Assembly: GCF_022884085.1 (NCBI RefSeq)
Contig: NZ_JAGGCS010000010.1
Location: 124,001-188,000 of the forward strand
Length of the DNA stretch: 64,000 bases
From: Paenirhizobium cremeum
GTDB taxonomy: Bacteria > Pseudomonadota > Alphaproteobacteria > Rhizobiales > Rhizobiaceae
Direction of reading: 5' to 3'
Shown here: positions 29,051-38,853 of the stretch, piece by piece
Layout: each line of letters begins with the position of its first letter
Position numbering within the stretch: the first letter of the stretch is position 1
Notes under the pieces: model-generated
Told to the model about the DNA's origin: nothing
The model's database searches: none
Seen by the model: the letters and a program-made list of their open reading frames with translations, nothing else
Position numbers and translations under genes: made by a program

Positions 29051-29983
29051 TTAACGGAAAGATCCGCCGGCACCCTGCCGGGCGACCTCCTCGTGAACCG
29101 GGAAATAGGCCGACCTGTCGATGTCGGCGAGCAGGCCCGGCTGGGTCGGCTGCCATCCGAGAGCGTTCCGTGTCCACTCGCTGGAGACCCGGTTGTCGAT
29201 CGCGGCGAAATGCCGGAACCAGCCGAAATGCTCTGCCGCTTCCTCCGCTGACTTGCCGACCACCGGTATATCGAGGCGGCGGCCGATCACCTCGGCGATG
29301 GAGCGGAAGGGTATGCCTTCCTCGCCGACGGCGTGATAGCGCGCGCCCGTGGCGGCGTTTTCGAAAGCCAGCCGGAAGGCTTTCGCCGCGTCGAGCCGGT
29401 GCACCGCCGCCCAGTGGTTCGTGCCCTCGCCAATATAGGCGGAAACGCCGGTCTTGCGCGCCATGTCGATGAGAAGCGGCACGAAGCCGTGATCGCCGTC
29501 GCCATGCACGGAGGGCGGAAGCCGCACCACCGCCACGCGAACGCCTTTCGCCGCGACGGAATTCACCGCATCCTCGGTTGCCACGCGCGGGATCGTGCCG
29601 GAAACGGGCATGTCGTCCTCGGTGATAAGGCGATCCCCCGAGAGCAAGCCCGTGCCCGACGTCACGATCAGCGGCCGCTCCGAACCGGCGAGCGCCGAAC
29701 CCAGCGCCGTGATTGCCCAGCGGTCGTTCTCGCAGTTCTCCGCGAACTTTGAAAAGTCGTGGTTGAAGCCGGTATGGATGACGCCGTCCGCGAGCGCCGC
29801 AGCGCTTGCCAGGCTCTGCAGGTCCTCGATATTGCCGCGATGCACCTCCGCCCCTGCGGCAAGAAGCGATGCGGCGGCCGCATCGGAGCGGGCAAGCCCG
29901 GTCACCCTGTAGCCGGCGTCGATAAGTTCCCGCACGACGGCGGAGCCGACGAAGCCCGTGGCTCCAGTCACGAAAATACGCAT
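29051..29983 (-). CDS. NAD-dependent epimerase/dehydratase-type SDR oxidoreductase
   Basis: The 310-residue extended SDR begins [24 protein letters not shown] with the TGxxGxxG cofactor motif. [11 protein letters not shown] follows at the second strand, where a basic residue suggests NADP. The family is the atypical SDR group with NAD-dependent epimerase fold (YeeZ/YlbE-like); the Tyr-x-x-x-Lys pair is not evident. ATG 29983 is preferred over a longer frame from 30016. The gene is divergent from an AraC regulator that likely controls it. Substrate unknown. Confidence 0.86.
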   Translation of the reverse strand: MRIFVTGATGFVGSAVVRELIDAGYRVTGLARSDAAAASLLAAGAEVHRGNIEDLQSLASAAALADGVIHTGFNHDFSKFAENCENDRWAITALGSALAGSERPLIVTSGTGLLSGDRLITEDDMPVSGTIPRVATEDAVNSVAAKGVRVAVVRLPPSVHGDGDHGFVPLLIDMARKTGVSAYIGEGTNHWAAVHRLDAAKAFRLAFENAATGARYHAVGEEGIPFRSIAEVIGRRLDIPVVGKSAEEAAEHFGWFRHFAAIDNRVSSEWTRNALGWQPTQPGLLADIDRSAYFPVHEEVARQGAGGSFR

Positions 29984-30035
29984 GGTCTCTGTCCTTCCTG
30001 ATTTCGCGGCTGCCAATTGCCGCGTTGAACAAAGA

Positions 30036-30080
30036 ATAATGCATTGCTGGAGACGATCTATGCGTTATAATCCGCATTAT
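30036..30080. promoter_or_regulatory. Likely AraC operator in SDR/AraC divergent gap
   Basis: ATAATGC (30036-30042), GCGTTAT (30062-30068) and GCATTAT (30074-30080) are inverted and direct copies of a GCRTTAT motif; the two direct copies are 12 bases apart. A matching pair occurs in the other SDR/AraC gap near 57.45 kb. AraC proteins bind such repeats. Confidence 0.5.
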
Positions 30081-30105
30081 CTTTCAGATCGTCCGAGATG
30101 TGTCC

Positions 30106-31074
30106 ATGGACCCGCTGTCAAACGTGCTGTCGCTGCTGAAGCCGCACAACTATCTTTCCGCCGGTTTCGAGGCTGCGGCGCCGTGGGCGATCCAGTTCCC
30201 GGATCAGCGGCAAGGCATAAAATGCGTGGCGGTCACAGCCGGCGAGTGCTTGCTGTCGGTGGAGGGCGTGACGGAAGGGGCGTGGCTCGGCCCCGGTGAT
30301 TTCGTGCTCCTGCCGAGTGGCCGGCCCTTCCTCATGGCAAGCCGCGGCGATGTGGCGCCCGTTCCCGCCACCTCGATCTTTTCGCCCGCGCAGCCGGGGC
30401 GTGTCACCCGCATCAACGACGGCGGAGATTTTTCCGCTGTCAGCAGCCGTTTCGGGCTCGAAAGCCAGCATGCCGGCATTCTCCTGAAGGCCCTGCCGCC
30501 CATCGTGCTCATCCGCGACGAACGGGGCGAGGCCGGGCTGCGCTGGTCGGTCGAGCGGATGATGCAGGAAATGCGCGAGCCACGGCCTGGCAGCTTTCTC
30601 GTGCTGCAGCATCTCGCCCACCTGCTTCTGGTGCAGGCACTGCGGATCTATCTGGCAGACGGAGCGAAATCCGTCGGCGCGGGCTGGCTCTTCGCGCTGG
30701 CCGACAGACAGTTGAGCAGGGCGATGAACGCCATCCATGAAGAACCCGGCCATCGCTGGACGCTGGATGCGCTCGCCGCCCGCGCCGGCATGTCGCGGTC
30801 GAGTTTTGCCGAAAGGTTCAGGCAGATGGTCGGCATCGCCCCGATAGACTATCTGGCCCGATGGCGCATGCTGCTCGCCTGCGACCGGCTGGAAAACACG
30901 GATGACACCGTTTCGCTGATCGCGCCGGCGTTGGGTTATGAATCGGAAGCCGCCTTCAGCACTGCGTTCAAGCGGATCATGGGCTGCTCGCCGCGCAGCT
31001 ATGTCCGCGACCGGGAGCAGGCGTGGGCGAAGGAGACGGAAGATAAGGACGTATCGCTCTCGCTTGCCTTTTGA
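30106..31074 (+). CDS. AraC family transcriptional regulator (cupin-type sensor)
   Basis: The 322-residue protein begins MDPLSNVLSLLKPHNYLSAGF, the usual N-terminus of AraC proteins with the AraC_binding_2/cupin_6 sensor domain. The C-terminal pair of HTH motifs is at about 205-300 (WTLDALAARAGMSRSSFAERF and IAPALGYESEAAFSTAFKRIMG). It is divergent from an NAD-dependent SDR, its probable target. It is a paralogue of the regulator at 57.5 kb. The pair sits between ispH and thrB and looks inserted. Confidence 0.92.
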   Translation: MDPLSNVLSLLKPHNYLSAGFEAAAPWAIQFPDQRQGIKCVAVTAGECLLSVEGVTEGAWLGPGDFVLLPSGRPFLMASRGDVAPVPATSIFSPAQPGRVTRINDGGDFSAVSSRFGLESQHAGILLKALPPIVLIRDERGEAGLRWSVERMMQEMREPRPGSFLVLQHLAHLLLVQALRIYLADGAKSVGAGWLFALADRQLSRAMNAIHEEPGHRWTLDALAARAGMSRSSFAERFRQMVGIAPIDYLARWRMLLACDRLENTDDTVSLIAPALGYESEAAFSTAFKRIMGCSPRSYVRDREQAWAKETEDKDVSLSLAF

Positions 31075-31207
31075 CGTGGTCGGACGTTCTTTTCCGCCCC
31101 CGAAACCTGTGCCTCGTGTCGTTCCGGGACTGGCACTCGTCCATCCCCCTGTGTATGCCTTGCGCTATCATTGCCGGCAGCACGGAACGGATCGCGGGAC
31201 ATAAGAA

Positions 31208-32173
31208 GTGGCAGTCTATACCGATATCACCGAAACCGACCTCAAGGCGTTTCTCGCCGAATACGAAGCGGGCGAACTCCTGTCCTACAAGGGCATCGCC
31301 GAGGGCGTGGAGAATTCCAATTTCCTGCTGCACACTTCGAAGGGACCGCTGATCCTGACGCTTTATGAAAAGCGCGTGGAGAAGAACGATCTGCCCTTCT
31401 TCCTCGGCCTGATGCATCATCTCGCCGATCGCGGGCTGTCCTGCCCGCTGCCCCTGCCGCGCAAGGATGGTGCTCTTTTAGGGGAGCTCTCCGGCCGCCC
31501 GGCGGCGCTTATTTCCTTCCTCGAAGGCATGTGGCTCAGAAAGCCGGAGGCGAAGCATTGCCGTGAAGTCGGCAAGGCGCTCGCCCAGATGCATGTTGCG
31601 GGCGAAGGCTTCACCTTGAAACGCCCCAACGCGCTGTCGCTCGAAGGCTGGAAGACACTGTGGGCGAAGTCGAAGGACCGCGCCGACGAGGTGGAGAAGG
31701 GGCTGGAAGGCGAGATCGGCGGCGAGATCGCCTTCCTTGCCGAAAACTGGCCGAAGGACCTGCCGGAAGGCGTCATCCATGCCGACCTTTTCCCCGACAA
31801 CGTGTTCTTCCTGGAAGACGAGTTGTCCGGCCTGATCGACTTCTATTTCGCCTGCAACGATTTCCTCGTCTACGACCTGTCGATCTGCATCAACGCCTGG
31901 TGCTTCGAAAAGGATGGCGCCTATAACGTCACCAAGGGCATGGCGATGATCGAGGGCTACCAGTCGGTGCGGCCGCTCTCGCAAGCCGAGGCGGCGGCGC
32001 TGCCGATCCTGTCGCGCGGCTCGGCGCTGCGCTTCTTCCTGACGCGCCTCTATGACTGGCTGACCACGCCGGAAGGCGCACTGGTGGTGAAGAAGGACCC
32101 GCTCGAATACCTGAAGAAGCTGCGCTTCCACCGGCAGGTCGCATCTGCCGCCGAATATGGACTTCGCGCATGA
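31208..32173 (+). CDS. thrB: Homoserine kinase
   Basis: The 321-residue protein belongs to the APH-fold homoserine kinases of alphaproteobacteria, not the GHMP-type ThrB of E. coli. The catalytic loop is [14 protein letters not shown] and the following metal site [19 protein letters not shown]. It phosphorylates homoserine on the way to threonine. GTG 31208 is the start, giving the usual [12 protein letters not shown] beginning. It overlaps rnhA by four bases (ATGA). Confidence 0.95.
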   Translation: MAVYTDITETDLKAFLAEYEAGELLSYKGIAEGVENSNFLLHTSKGPLILTLYEKRVEKNDLPFFLGLMHHLADRGLSCPLPLPRKDGALLGELSGRPAALISFLEGMWLRKPEAKHCREVGKALAQMHVAGEGFTLKRPNALSLEGWKTLWAKSKDRADEVEKGLEGEIGGEIAFLAENWPKDLPEGVIHADLFPDNVFFLEDELSGLIDFYFACNDFLVYDLSICINAWCFEKDGAYNVTKGMAMIEGYQSVRPLSQAEAAALPILSRGSALRFFLTRLYDWLTTPEGALVVKKDPLEYLKKLRFHRQVASAAEYGLRA

Positions 32174-32640
32174 AGCACGTTGATATCTTCACCGATGGCG
32201 CATGCTCTGGAAATCCCGGCCCCGGCGGCTGGGGCGCGATCCTGCGTTATGGCGAGACCGAGAAGGAACTCTTCGGCGGCGAGGCCGAGACCACCAATAA
32301 CCGCATGGAACTGATGGCCGCGATCTCCGCGCTGAACGCCCTGAAGAGCCCTTGCGAGGTCGATCTCTACACCGACAGCGCCTATGTGAAGGACGGCATT
32401 TCCAAGTGGATTTTCGGCTGGAAGAAGAACGGCTGGAAGACCGCCGACAAGAAGCCGGTGAAGAATGCCGAACTCTGGCAGCAGCTTGAGGAAGCCCGCA
32501 ACAGGCACAAGGTGACGCTGCACTGGGTCAAGGGCCATGCCGGCCACCCGGAAAACGAACGCGCCGACGAACTCGCCCGAAAGGGCATGGAACCCTTCAA
32601 GAAACCCAATCTCGGCAAGGCGCTGTTGCAGGGCAAGTGA
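32170..32640 (+). CDS. rnhA: Ribonuclease HI
   Basis: The 156-residue enzyme cleaves the RNA strand of RNA-DNA hybrids. The four acidic catalytic residues are visible in [41 protein letters not shown] and [12 protein letters not shown]. The handle loop [16 protein letters not shown] is intact. Its start overlaps the thrB stop, a common rhizobial arrangement. Confidence 0.97.
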   Translation: MKHVDIFTDGACSGNPGPGGWGAILRYGETEKELFGGEAETTNNRMELMAAISALNALKSPCEVDLYTDSAYVKDGISKWIFGWKKNGWKTADKKPVKNAELWQQLEEARNRHKVTLHWVKGHAGHPENERADELARKGMEPFKKPNLGKALLQGK

Positions 32641-32798
32641 ACGTCCGTCCGTGATCGGGCGAAAACAACGATCTTCGGCGTCCCCGCCGCGCACCCGCAC
32701 TGGTCGTTGCCGCGAACGAACCCCCGCGTCGCATTCCCGCCTTGCCAACCGGACCATTCTCCCTATCCTTCGGCCAACGACAAGGAAGGGAGACATCC

Positions 32799-33107
32799 AT
32801 GATTCAGCACAGCGTGTTCCTGCGTTTCAAGGCCGCCACGCAAGCCGCCGAAAAGCAGGCGATCTACGATGCCATCGTTGCGCTGAAGGAGGTCGTGCCC
32901 GGCATGATCGACGTGAAATACGGGCCGAATGTTTCGCCGGAAGGGCTGAACGGCGGCTATCTCGACGGCTTCGTCGTCACCTTCGAGGACGAGACGGTGC
33001 GCGACTATTACCTCCGCCATCCCGACCACATCGCAGCCGGCGAACGGATCGTCCGCGCCACCGATGGCGGACTGTCGGGCGTGCTCGTGTTCGACATGGT
33101 GGTGTAA
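32799..33107 (+). CDS. Dabb family (stress-responsive A/B barrel) protein
   Basis: The 102-residue ferredoxin-like dimeric barrel has the pattern MIQHSVFLRFK, GMIDVKYGPN, GYLDGFVVTFEDETVRDYYLRHPDHIA, and a C-terminal LVFDMVV. The domain is found in plant stress proteins and in bacterial enzymes; several act as cyclases or monooxygenases, but no reaction can be assigned here. ATG 32799 is preceded by AAGGAAGGGAG. The MITE-like repeat follows 44 bases downstream. Confidence 0.88.
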   Translation: MIQHSVFLRFKAATQAAEKQAIYDAIVALKEVVPGMIDVKYGPNVSPEGLNGGYLDGFVVTFEDETVRDYYLRHPDHIAAGERIVRATDGGLSGVLVFDMVV

Positions 33108-33150
33108 GGCATAGTCCACTTCTGCCCTGAAGGGCTTCGTACAACGAAAA

Positions 33151-33423
33151 CGGCGGGCAGCTATCGCCACCCGCCGCCTGACTGCTGACAAAGGTCTTTA
33201 TTGATCCCTGACGCACCCTTCTCCGTCATGCCGGACTTGTTCCGGCATCCAGCTGCGCGATGTCGATCGCGCAAAAGACTCTCTTGCGATCAAGGACTTG
33301 ATCGCGCTGGATTCCGGCTCAAGGCCGGAATGACGACAGTGGACGTGGCACTGTCGTCACAAAAAACAATCTGAAAGGGTGTTTGTCAGCAGTCTGACGG
33401 CGGCTAGCTTTCGCTACCCGCCG
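33151..33423. repeat. MITE-like palindromic element, copy 1
   Basis: The 273-bp element has imperfect terminal inverted repeats of about 43 bases; they include the perfect 13-mer GACTGCTGACAAA (33180-33192) and its complement (33382-33394). Nested inside is a second palindrome bounded by CGTCATGCCGG and CCGGAATGACG (33227-33336). The core recurs with high similarity at 59712-59868. It encodes no credible protein and fills most of the 338-bp gap between the Dabb and cysN genes. The layout suggests a non-autonomous mobile repeat. Confidence 0.85.
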
Positions 33424-33445
33424 CAAATCCCGCAGAACGGGATGA

Positions 33446-34924
33446 TTACCCTTCCAGCCCGTCGAACAGGTCGCGGGCGGCCGCGTTGGTGATGCGGCGC
33501 GTCTCCACTTCGTCGCGGCGGCTGGCGAGCAGTTCGGTCGCCATAAGCTGTTCGGCGAGGTCGGCCGGCAGCGACAGGATGACCCGGCCATCATTGGCAT
33601 TCAGCGCGCCGAGGTCGGAACGCTTCGCCGTCACCATGCCGCCGGCCACCGTGTTGTTGGTGTCCGGATCGATCAGGATGAAGGCGCCGGTCGCCCGGTT
33701 CTGTTCATAAGGGTCGAAGATCGCGGTTTCGTCGAAGGCGAGATGAACCTTGCCGATGGCGTTCATCGGCAGCGCCTCGGCGTGGTTCCACTTGCCCGAC
33801 TTCAGGTCGAGCTGGGAGACCGGCTGCACCACAACACGCTGGCGGCGCGAACCGCTCTTCAGCCAGTAGCGCTTGCCCGGCTGGATGCCGTCCGGCTGCA
33901 GCGCCACGATCTGCGCGTCGAAGGCAAGGCCCGTCTGCGGCTGGCTGTCGAGCGAGACGATCATGTCGCCGCGCGAAACGTCGACCTGACGGTCGAGCAC
34001 CAGCGTGATGGCGTCGCCCGCGACGGCGGCGTTGCGCACGAGGTCGAAGGTGACGATCTGCTTGACGTTGGCGATCTGACCCGACGGCAGGATGGCGACG
34101 CCATCGCCCGGCTTCACCGCGCCGCCGGCAACCGTGCCCTGATAGCCGCGGAAGCTTTCGCCCGGACGGCTGACCCGCTGCACGGGAAGGCGGAACCCGG
34201 TGGTCTGGGCCGAACGCAGCGTGGCGAGTTCCAGCGCTTCGACCAGCGTCGGACCGTCATACCAGGGCATGACGGCATCGCCGGAATAGACGACGTTTTC
34301 GCCCTTCAGCGCCGACATCGGAATGGCCGTGACCTGGCGCACGCCGAGCGAAAGAGCGAGCGTGCGGAATTCGTTCGAGATCGCCTCGAAGCCGGCGCGG
34401 TCGTAATTGGTCAGGTCGATCTTGTTGACCGCCAGAACGAACTGCTTGATCCCCATCAGCGAGGCGATGGTGGCGTGGCGGCGGGTCTGCTCCAGAAGGC
34501 CGGCGCGCGCATCGACGAGCAGCACGGCGAGATCGGCGGTCGAGGCGCCGGTTGCCATGTTGCGGGTATACTGCTCGTGGCCGGGCGTGTCGGCGACGAT
34601 GAACGAGCGCTTCTCCGAGGAGAAATAGCGATAGGCGACATCGATGGTGATGCCCTGTTCGCGTTCGGCCTGCAGGCCATCGAGCAGCAGCGCGAAATCG
34701 GGCAGGCCGAGATCGTTCTGCTTGCCGGAGGATTCCCGGCGCAGCGTCGCGGCCTGGTCTTCCTTGACCGCCTTGGTGTCCCACAGGAGACGGCCGATCA
34801 GCGTCGACTTGCCGTCGTCCACCGAGCCGCAGGTGATGAGCCTCAGCGGCCGCGAATCGCGGGTGACGGGAGCCGGCTGTGCCTCGGGAAGCGCTGTGGC
34901 GAGTACGGTTACGCTTGCGGTCAT
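33446..34924 (-). CDS. cysN: Sulfate adenylyltransferase subunit 1 (GTPase)
   Basis: The 492-residue GTPase drives ATP-sulfurylase. G-motifs are clear: GSVDDGKSTLIGRLLW (P-loop), DTPGHEQYTRNM and VNKIDLTNYD. The domain ends at EF-Tu domain III without the C-terminal APS-kinase domain of CysNC/NodQ. This fits the adjacent APS-type CysH, which does not need PAPS. ATG 34924 lies one base after the cysD stop; the longer frame from 35020 runs inside cysD. Confidence 0.96.
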   Translation of the reverse strand: MTASVTVLATALPEAQPAPVTRDSRPLRLITCGSVDDGKSTLIGRLLWDTKAVKEDQAATLRRESSGKQNDLGLPDFALLLDGLQAEREQGITIDVAYRYFSSEKRSFIVADTPGHEQYTRNMATGASTADLAVLLVDARAGLLEQTRRHATIASLMGIKQFVLAVNKIDLTNYDRAGFEAISNEFRTLALSLGVRQVTAIPMSALKGENVVYSGDAVMPWYDGPTLVEALELATLRSAQTTGFRLPVQRVSRPGESFRGYQGTVAGGAVKPGDGVAILPSGQIANVKQIVTFDLVRNAAVAGDAITLVLDRQVDVSRGDMIVSLDSQPQTGLAFDAQIVALQPDGIQPGKRYWLKSGSRRQRVVVQPVSQLDLKSGKWNHAEALPMNAIGKVHLAFDETAIFDPYEQNRATGAFILIDPDTNNTVAGGMVTAKRSDLGALNANDGRVILSLPADLAEQLMATELLASRRDEVETRRITNAAARDLFDGLEG

Positions 34925-34925
34925 C

Positions 34926-35876
34926 TCAGAAATATCCTTCGCGTTTCTTCTTCTCCATCGAACCCGACTGGTCGCGGTCGATGGCCCGGCCCTGGCGCTC
35001 GGACACGGTTGCGATTTCAAGCTCGGCGATCACGTCTTCCAGCGTCGTTGCGTGCGAGCGGATGGCGCCGGTAAGCGGGAAGCAGCCGAGTGTGCGGAAG
35101 CGGATCATGCCTTCCTGCTTCACTTCGCCGGGCAGGAGTTCGAGCCGCGGGTCCTCGGCGAGGATCATCATGCCGTCGCGTTCGACGAAGGGGCGCTTTG
35201 CGGCGTAGTAGAGCGGCACCAGCGGAATGTCTTCCGCCTGGATGTAGCGCCAGATATCAACCTCGGTCCAGTTGGACAGCGGGAAGGCGCGAACGCTCTC
35301 GCCCTTGCGGATCATGCCATTATAGATGTTCCACAGTTCCGGGCGCTGGTTGCGCGGGTCCCAGCGGTGGTCGGGCGTACGGAAGGAGTAGATGCGCTCC
35401 TTGGCGCGGCTTGCCTCCTCGTCGCGGCGAGCGCCGCCGAAGGCGGCATCGAACTGGCCGGCGTCGAGCGCTTGGCGCAGCGCCTCGGTCTTCATGATGT
35501 CGGTATAGAGCGCCGAACCGTGGGTGAAGGGCGTGATGTTCTCAGCCGCACCGCGTGGATTGGTGTGCACGATCAGGTCGAGATCGTAACGCTCCACCAT
35601 CTCGTCGCGAAACGCGATCATTTCCCTGAACTTCCAGCCGGTGTCGACATGCAGCAGCGGGAACGGCACCCGGCCCGGATAGAAGGCCTTGCGCGCCAGA
35701 TGCAGCAGCACGGAACTGTCCTTGCCGATGGAATAGAGCATGACCGGCTTGTCGAACTCGGCGGCCACCTCCCGGAAGATGTGGATGGCCTCGTTTTCCA
35801 GCGCCTTCAGATGCGGATCGAGCGGCGGCTTGGCCGGCGTGTCCTTGGAATGCGGATCGAACTCGGAATGGTGCAT
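34926..35876 (-). CDS. cysD: Sulfate adenylyltransferase subunit 2
   Basis: The 316-residue PP-loop protein adenylylates sulfate to APS with CysN. The ATP-pyrophosphatase motif is [18 protein letters not shown], and [18 protein letters not shown] and [16 protein letters not shown] are also family-specific. The start [12 protein letters not shown] at 35876 is preceded by AGGACAG; upstream in-frame codons belong to a shadow frame. It lies between cysH and cysN on one strand. Confidence 0.96.
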   Translation of the reverse strand: MHHSEFDPHSKDTPAKPPLDPHLKALENEAIHIFREVAAEFDKPVMLYSIGKDSSVLLHLARKAFYPGRVPFPLLHVDTGWKFREMIAFRDEMVERYDLDLIVHTNPRGAAENITPFTHGSALYTDIMKTEALRQALDAGQFDAAFGGARRDEEASRAKERIYSFRTPDHRWDPRNQRPELWNIYNGMIRKGESVRAFPLSNWTEVDIWRYIQAEDIPLVPLYYAAKRPFVERDGMMILAEDPRLELLPGEVKQEGMIRFRTLGCFPLTGAIRSHATTLEDVIAELEIATVSERQGRAIDRDQSGSMEKKKREGYF

Positions 35877-35938
35877 TGTACTGTCCTGTTGATCCGTAAG
35901 GCCGGATCCGTTCTCGGTTGCCCTTGTGGCTTGTTTGC

Positions 35939-36688
35939 TCAGGCGATGGTGGAGGCTATCGGCGTTGCCGCCGCTTCGGGCACGTGCAGACCGCATTCGC
36001 GCTTTTCGTCGTTCTCCCACCACCAGCGCCCCGCGCGTTCCGGTTCGCCCGGCTTGATCGCCCGCGTGCAGGGCTCGCACCCGATGGAGGGATAACCGCG
36101 CTTGTGCAGCGGATTGGTCGGAACCGCCTGGGCCTCGACATAAGCGTTGATGTCTTCGATCGACCAGTCGGCCAGCGGGTTCACCTTGATGAGGTTGCGC
36201 TCCGCATCGTATTCGGCAAACGGCGTTGTGGCGCGGTTGCCCGATTGCGCGCGGCGCAGGCCAGTGACCCAGACGGCGACGCCGGCCAGCGCCTTGCCGA
36301 GCGGCACCAGCTTGCGCACATGACAGCAGGCATGGCGGGCTTCGACGCTTTCATAGAAGCCGTTCAGGCCGTATTTTGCCGCATAGGCGTCGATGTCGTC
36401 CTGTTCGGGCCGAAACTTTGCGATGGTGATGCCGAAGCGTTCCTCGGTCTCGGCGATCAGATCGACCGTTTCCTTGAACAGCCGGCCGGTCTCCAGCGTC
36501 GCCACCTCGATCGGCAGGCCGGCAAGCCCTATGGCCGCGGTGATGACCTGATCCTCGATGCCGAGGCTGGTGGTGAAGACGGCGCGCCCGCCGAGCGCTG
36601 CAACAAGACGCAGCCGTTCCGTAAGATCGGCCTTGGCAAGAGCGGTATCCAGGGATGCGATGGCTTCGGGGGAATTTTGAATGCTCAT
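35939..36688 (-). CDS. cysH: Adenylyl-sulfate (APS) reductase, CysH family
   Basis: The 249-residue thiol reductase converts activated sulfate to sulfite. The paired cysteines in [12 protein letters not shown] and the CEPCTRAI motif supply four ligands to a [4Fe-4S] cluster, which marks enzymes using APS; the catalytic Cys is in KRECGLHV. Rhizobia use APS reductase. The start MSIQNSPEA at 36688 is chosen over an upstream frame. It is divergent from the Rrf2 regulator gene. Confidence 0.93.
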   Translation of the reverse strand: MSIQNSPEAIASLDTALAKADLTERLRLVAALGGRAVFTTSLGIEDQVITAAIGLAGLPIEVATLETGRLFKETVDLIAETEERFGITIAKFRPEQDDIDAYAAKYGLNGFYESVEARHACCHVRKLVPLGKALAGVAVWVTGLRRAQSGNRATTPFAEYDAERNLIKVNPLADWSIEDINAYVEAQAVPTNPLHKRGYPSIGCEPCTRAIKPGEPERAGRWWWENDEKRECGLHVPEAAATPIASTIA

Positions 36689-37020
36689 AATTCTCTTCCT
36701 GCTGATGGCTCGGATTATTCCGTATTTCGCGGGGCGCGAACAGGAATTGCCTTTCAAGCAGACGAAGATGAAGAGCAAATATCTCTCTTCACGCGAATAA
36801 AGACGGGAATTCGTCCCGGTTTTGTCGCGCGGCGGTTTTTCGTGCCGGACGTCGGGGGCCGGCGGAACCAAGTCATAAAGCAGTATCTCTACAAAATCAA
36901 TAGACTTAATGTTGGGATAGGCAAACCCGTTCGGAACGGGGGCAGGAATTTGAAAAAACGTACGAACTCCTTTATCCCGGCGGGATGTGGAGACGTGTCC
37001 GCGTCGAGTGGTGATACCAG
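36689..37020. other. Divergent promoter region of cysH and Rrf2 genes
   Basis: The 332-base gap holds the promoters for the cysHDN operon and for the Rrf2 regulator. A CGGA-TTAT-TCCG element (36711-36722) lies just upstream of cysH. I see no larger palindrome, terminator or reading frame with a domain. Regulation by the adjacent Rrf2 protein is expected but no operator can be assigned. Confidence 0.5.
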
Positions 37021-37470
37021 ATGATTTCCCAAAAGGCGAAATATGCGCTTCGGGCGCTGGCCGTGCTGGCCCGTGCGGATGCCGGCGACCCCGTGCAGAT
37101 TTCCGATATCGCCGACCGCCAGAAGATCCCGAAGAAGTTTCTCGAGCAGATCCTTCTCGATCTGAAGCGGGCAGGCTTCGTCGAAAGCCGCCGGGGAAAG
37201 CAGGGCGGTTACCTTCTGTTGCGTCCCGCCTCCGAGATCACCTATGGCGAAGTGCTGCGCCTGATCGACGGACCGATTGCGCCCTTGCCCTGTCTTTCGC
37301 TCACTGCCTATCGCCGATGCGAGGATTGCGACGGCGAGAGCGACTGTGAAATCCGGCACGTCTTTGCCCGTGTGGCGGACGAAACCCGGGCCGTGCTGTT
37401 CTCCACCACATTCGCCGATGCGCTCGGTGAGGATGCCGGATCGCCGACCGTTCCCGAACCGACGAATTGA
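37021..37470 (+). CDS. Rrf2 family transcriptional regulator with Fe-S-type cysteines
   Basis: The 149-residue protein has an N-terminal winged helix (SQKAKYALRALAVLARAD, IPKKFLEQILLDLKRAGFVESRRGKQGGY) and four cysteines at C91, C100, C103 and C109. The spacing is near that of IscR and suggests an iron-sulfur cluster, unlike CymR, which lacks it. Adjacency to sulfate-assimilation genes on both sides suggests control of cysteine/sulfur supply; a CymR-like role is inference. Confidence 0.88.
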   Translation: MISQKAKYALRALAVLARADAGDPVQISDIADRQKIPKKFLEQILLDLKRAGFVESRRGKQGGYLLLRPASEITYGEVLRLIDGPIAPLPCLSLTAYRRCEDCDGESDCEIRHVFARVADETRAVLFSTTFADALGEDAGSPTVPEPTN

Positions 37471-37721
37471 TCGCTGAAATAACGCTGCAACGCAAAAAAC
37501 TGTCGTCGAAGCGTGTTTGTGTGCAATTTTGCGAAAGCGGTTTTTCTGCGGAAGGCCGCTTTGGCGAACGATTTTCTCCGCCGAAGATGCGCATCTTGGG
37601 CCATCATTTTCCGGCCGACACAGCATGGAGGTACTGTTTTGCTATTTTTCCGGCCGCGTTGACTAACACGACCTGACCGGTAGAGTTAACGATAGGGATA
37701 ACGAGGAAAGGAACGAGTGCC

Positions 37722-38759
37722 ATGAACAGCTTTCTGAAGAACGGCTTTCTGAAACAGGTAAGCGGCCTTCTGGTCGGTCTCTCCCTGAGCGCAAGCGCCG
37801 CCACCATGGCTTACGCGGACACGACGCTCCTCAATGTGTCGTATGACCCGACGCGCGAGTTCTACAAGGAATACAACGCCGCCTTCGCCAAGCACTGGAA
37901 AGCCGAAACCGGCGAGACCGTTACCATCCAGCAATCCCATGGCGGTTCCGGCAAGCAGGCCCGTTCCGTTATCGACGGCCTTGATGCCGACGTGGTGACG
38001 CTCGCTCTCGAAGGCGACATCGACGCCATCGCCAAGGCGACGAACAAGATCCCGGCGGACTGGCGCAAACGCCTGCCCAACAATTCCTCTCCTTACACCT
38101 CCACCATCGTCTTCCTGGTCCGCAAGGGCAACCCGAAGGGCATCCACGACTGGGGCGATCTCGTGAAGGGCGACGTGCAGATCGTCACGCCGAACCCGAA
38201 GACCTCGGGCGGCGCCCGCTGGAACTATCTGGCCGCCTGGGCCTGGGCGAACAAGGAGTTCAACGGCGACGAGACCAAGATCAAGGAATATATCGCCGAG
38301 CTCTACAAGCGCGCTCCGGTCCTCGATACCGGCGCCCGCGGTTCGACGGTCACCTTTGCCCAGCGCGAAATCGGCGACGTGCTGATCGCCTGGGAAAACG
38401 AGGCCTATCTCGCCGGCGCCGAATTCGGCGAGGACAGCTTCGACATCGTCGTGCCGAAGCTCTCGATCCTGGCTGAGCCGCCGGTCACCGTCGTCGACGG
38501 CAATGCCGACGCCAAGGGCACCCGCAAGGTCGCTGACGCCTATCTCGAATATCTCTACTCGGCCGAAGGCCAGACGATCGCCGCCAAGCACTTCTACCGC
38601 CCGTCAAAGCCGGAACTCGTTCCCGCCGACCAGTTGAAGCTGCCGAAGCTCGATCTCGTCACCATCGACGATCCGATCTTTGGCGGTTGGGCCAAGGCGC
38701 AGCCGACCCACTTCGGCGACGGCGGCATCTTCGACCAGATCTACAAGCCCGCCAAATAA
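37722..38759 (+). CDS. Sulfate ABC transporter substrate-binding protein
   Basis: The 345-residue periplasmic protein has a signal peptide ending near SAATMAYAD. Sbp/CysP family motifs include [38 protein letters not shown] and [19 protein letters not shown]. It binds sulfate (or thiosulfate) for the CysTWA permease encoded downstream. The upstream gap ends in GAGGAAAGG. A hairpin follows the stop, so its mRNA may be more abundant than cysTWA. Confidence 0.95.
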   Translation: MNSFLKNGFLKQVSGLLVGLSLSASAATMAYADTTLLNVSYDPTREFYKEYNAAFAKHWKAETGETVTIQQSHGGSGKQARSVIDGLDADVVTLALEGDIDAIAKATNKIPADWRKRLPNNSSPYTSTIVFLVRKGNPKGIHDWGDLVKGDVQIVTPNPKTSGGARWNYLAAWAWANKEFNGDETKIKEYIAELYKRAPVLDTGARGSTVTFAQREIGDVLIAWENEAYLAGAEFGEDSFDIVVPKLSILAEPPVTVVDGNADAKGTRKVADAYLEYLYSAEGQTIAAKHFYRPSKPELVPADQLKLPKLDLVTIDDPIFGGWAKAQPTHFGDGGIFDQIYKPAK

Positions 38760-38783
38760 ATCGACGATCCTCCCGAACGGCAG

Positions 38784-38807
38784 GCCCCGATCTTGAACGG
38801 TCGGGGC
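38784..38807 (+). promoter_or_regulatory. Intercistronic hairpin between the sulfate-binding protein gene and cysT
   Basis: GCCCCGA and TCGGGGC form a seven-base-pair stem with a ten-base loop, followed by TTGTC. The weak tail suggests partial termination or mRNA stabilisation, typical of operons where the binding protein must outnumber the permease. Confidence 0.6.
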
Positions 38808-38853
38808 TTGTCGCATGAAGATTTGCAGGCATGATGAAAAGCGCGATGACGCG

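Noticed and set aside
33446..34924. NodQ/CysNC bifunctional enzyme
   Set aside because: The protein ends after EF-Tu-like domain III, without a C-terminal APS-kinase P-loop.
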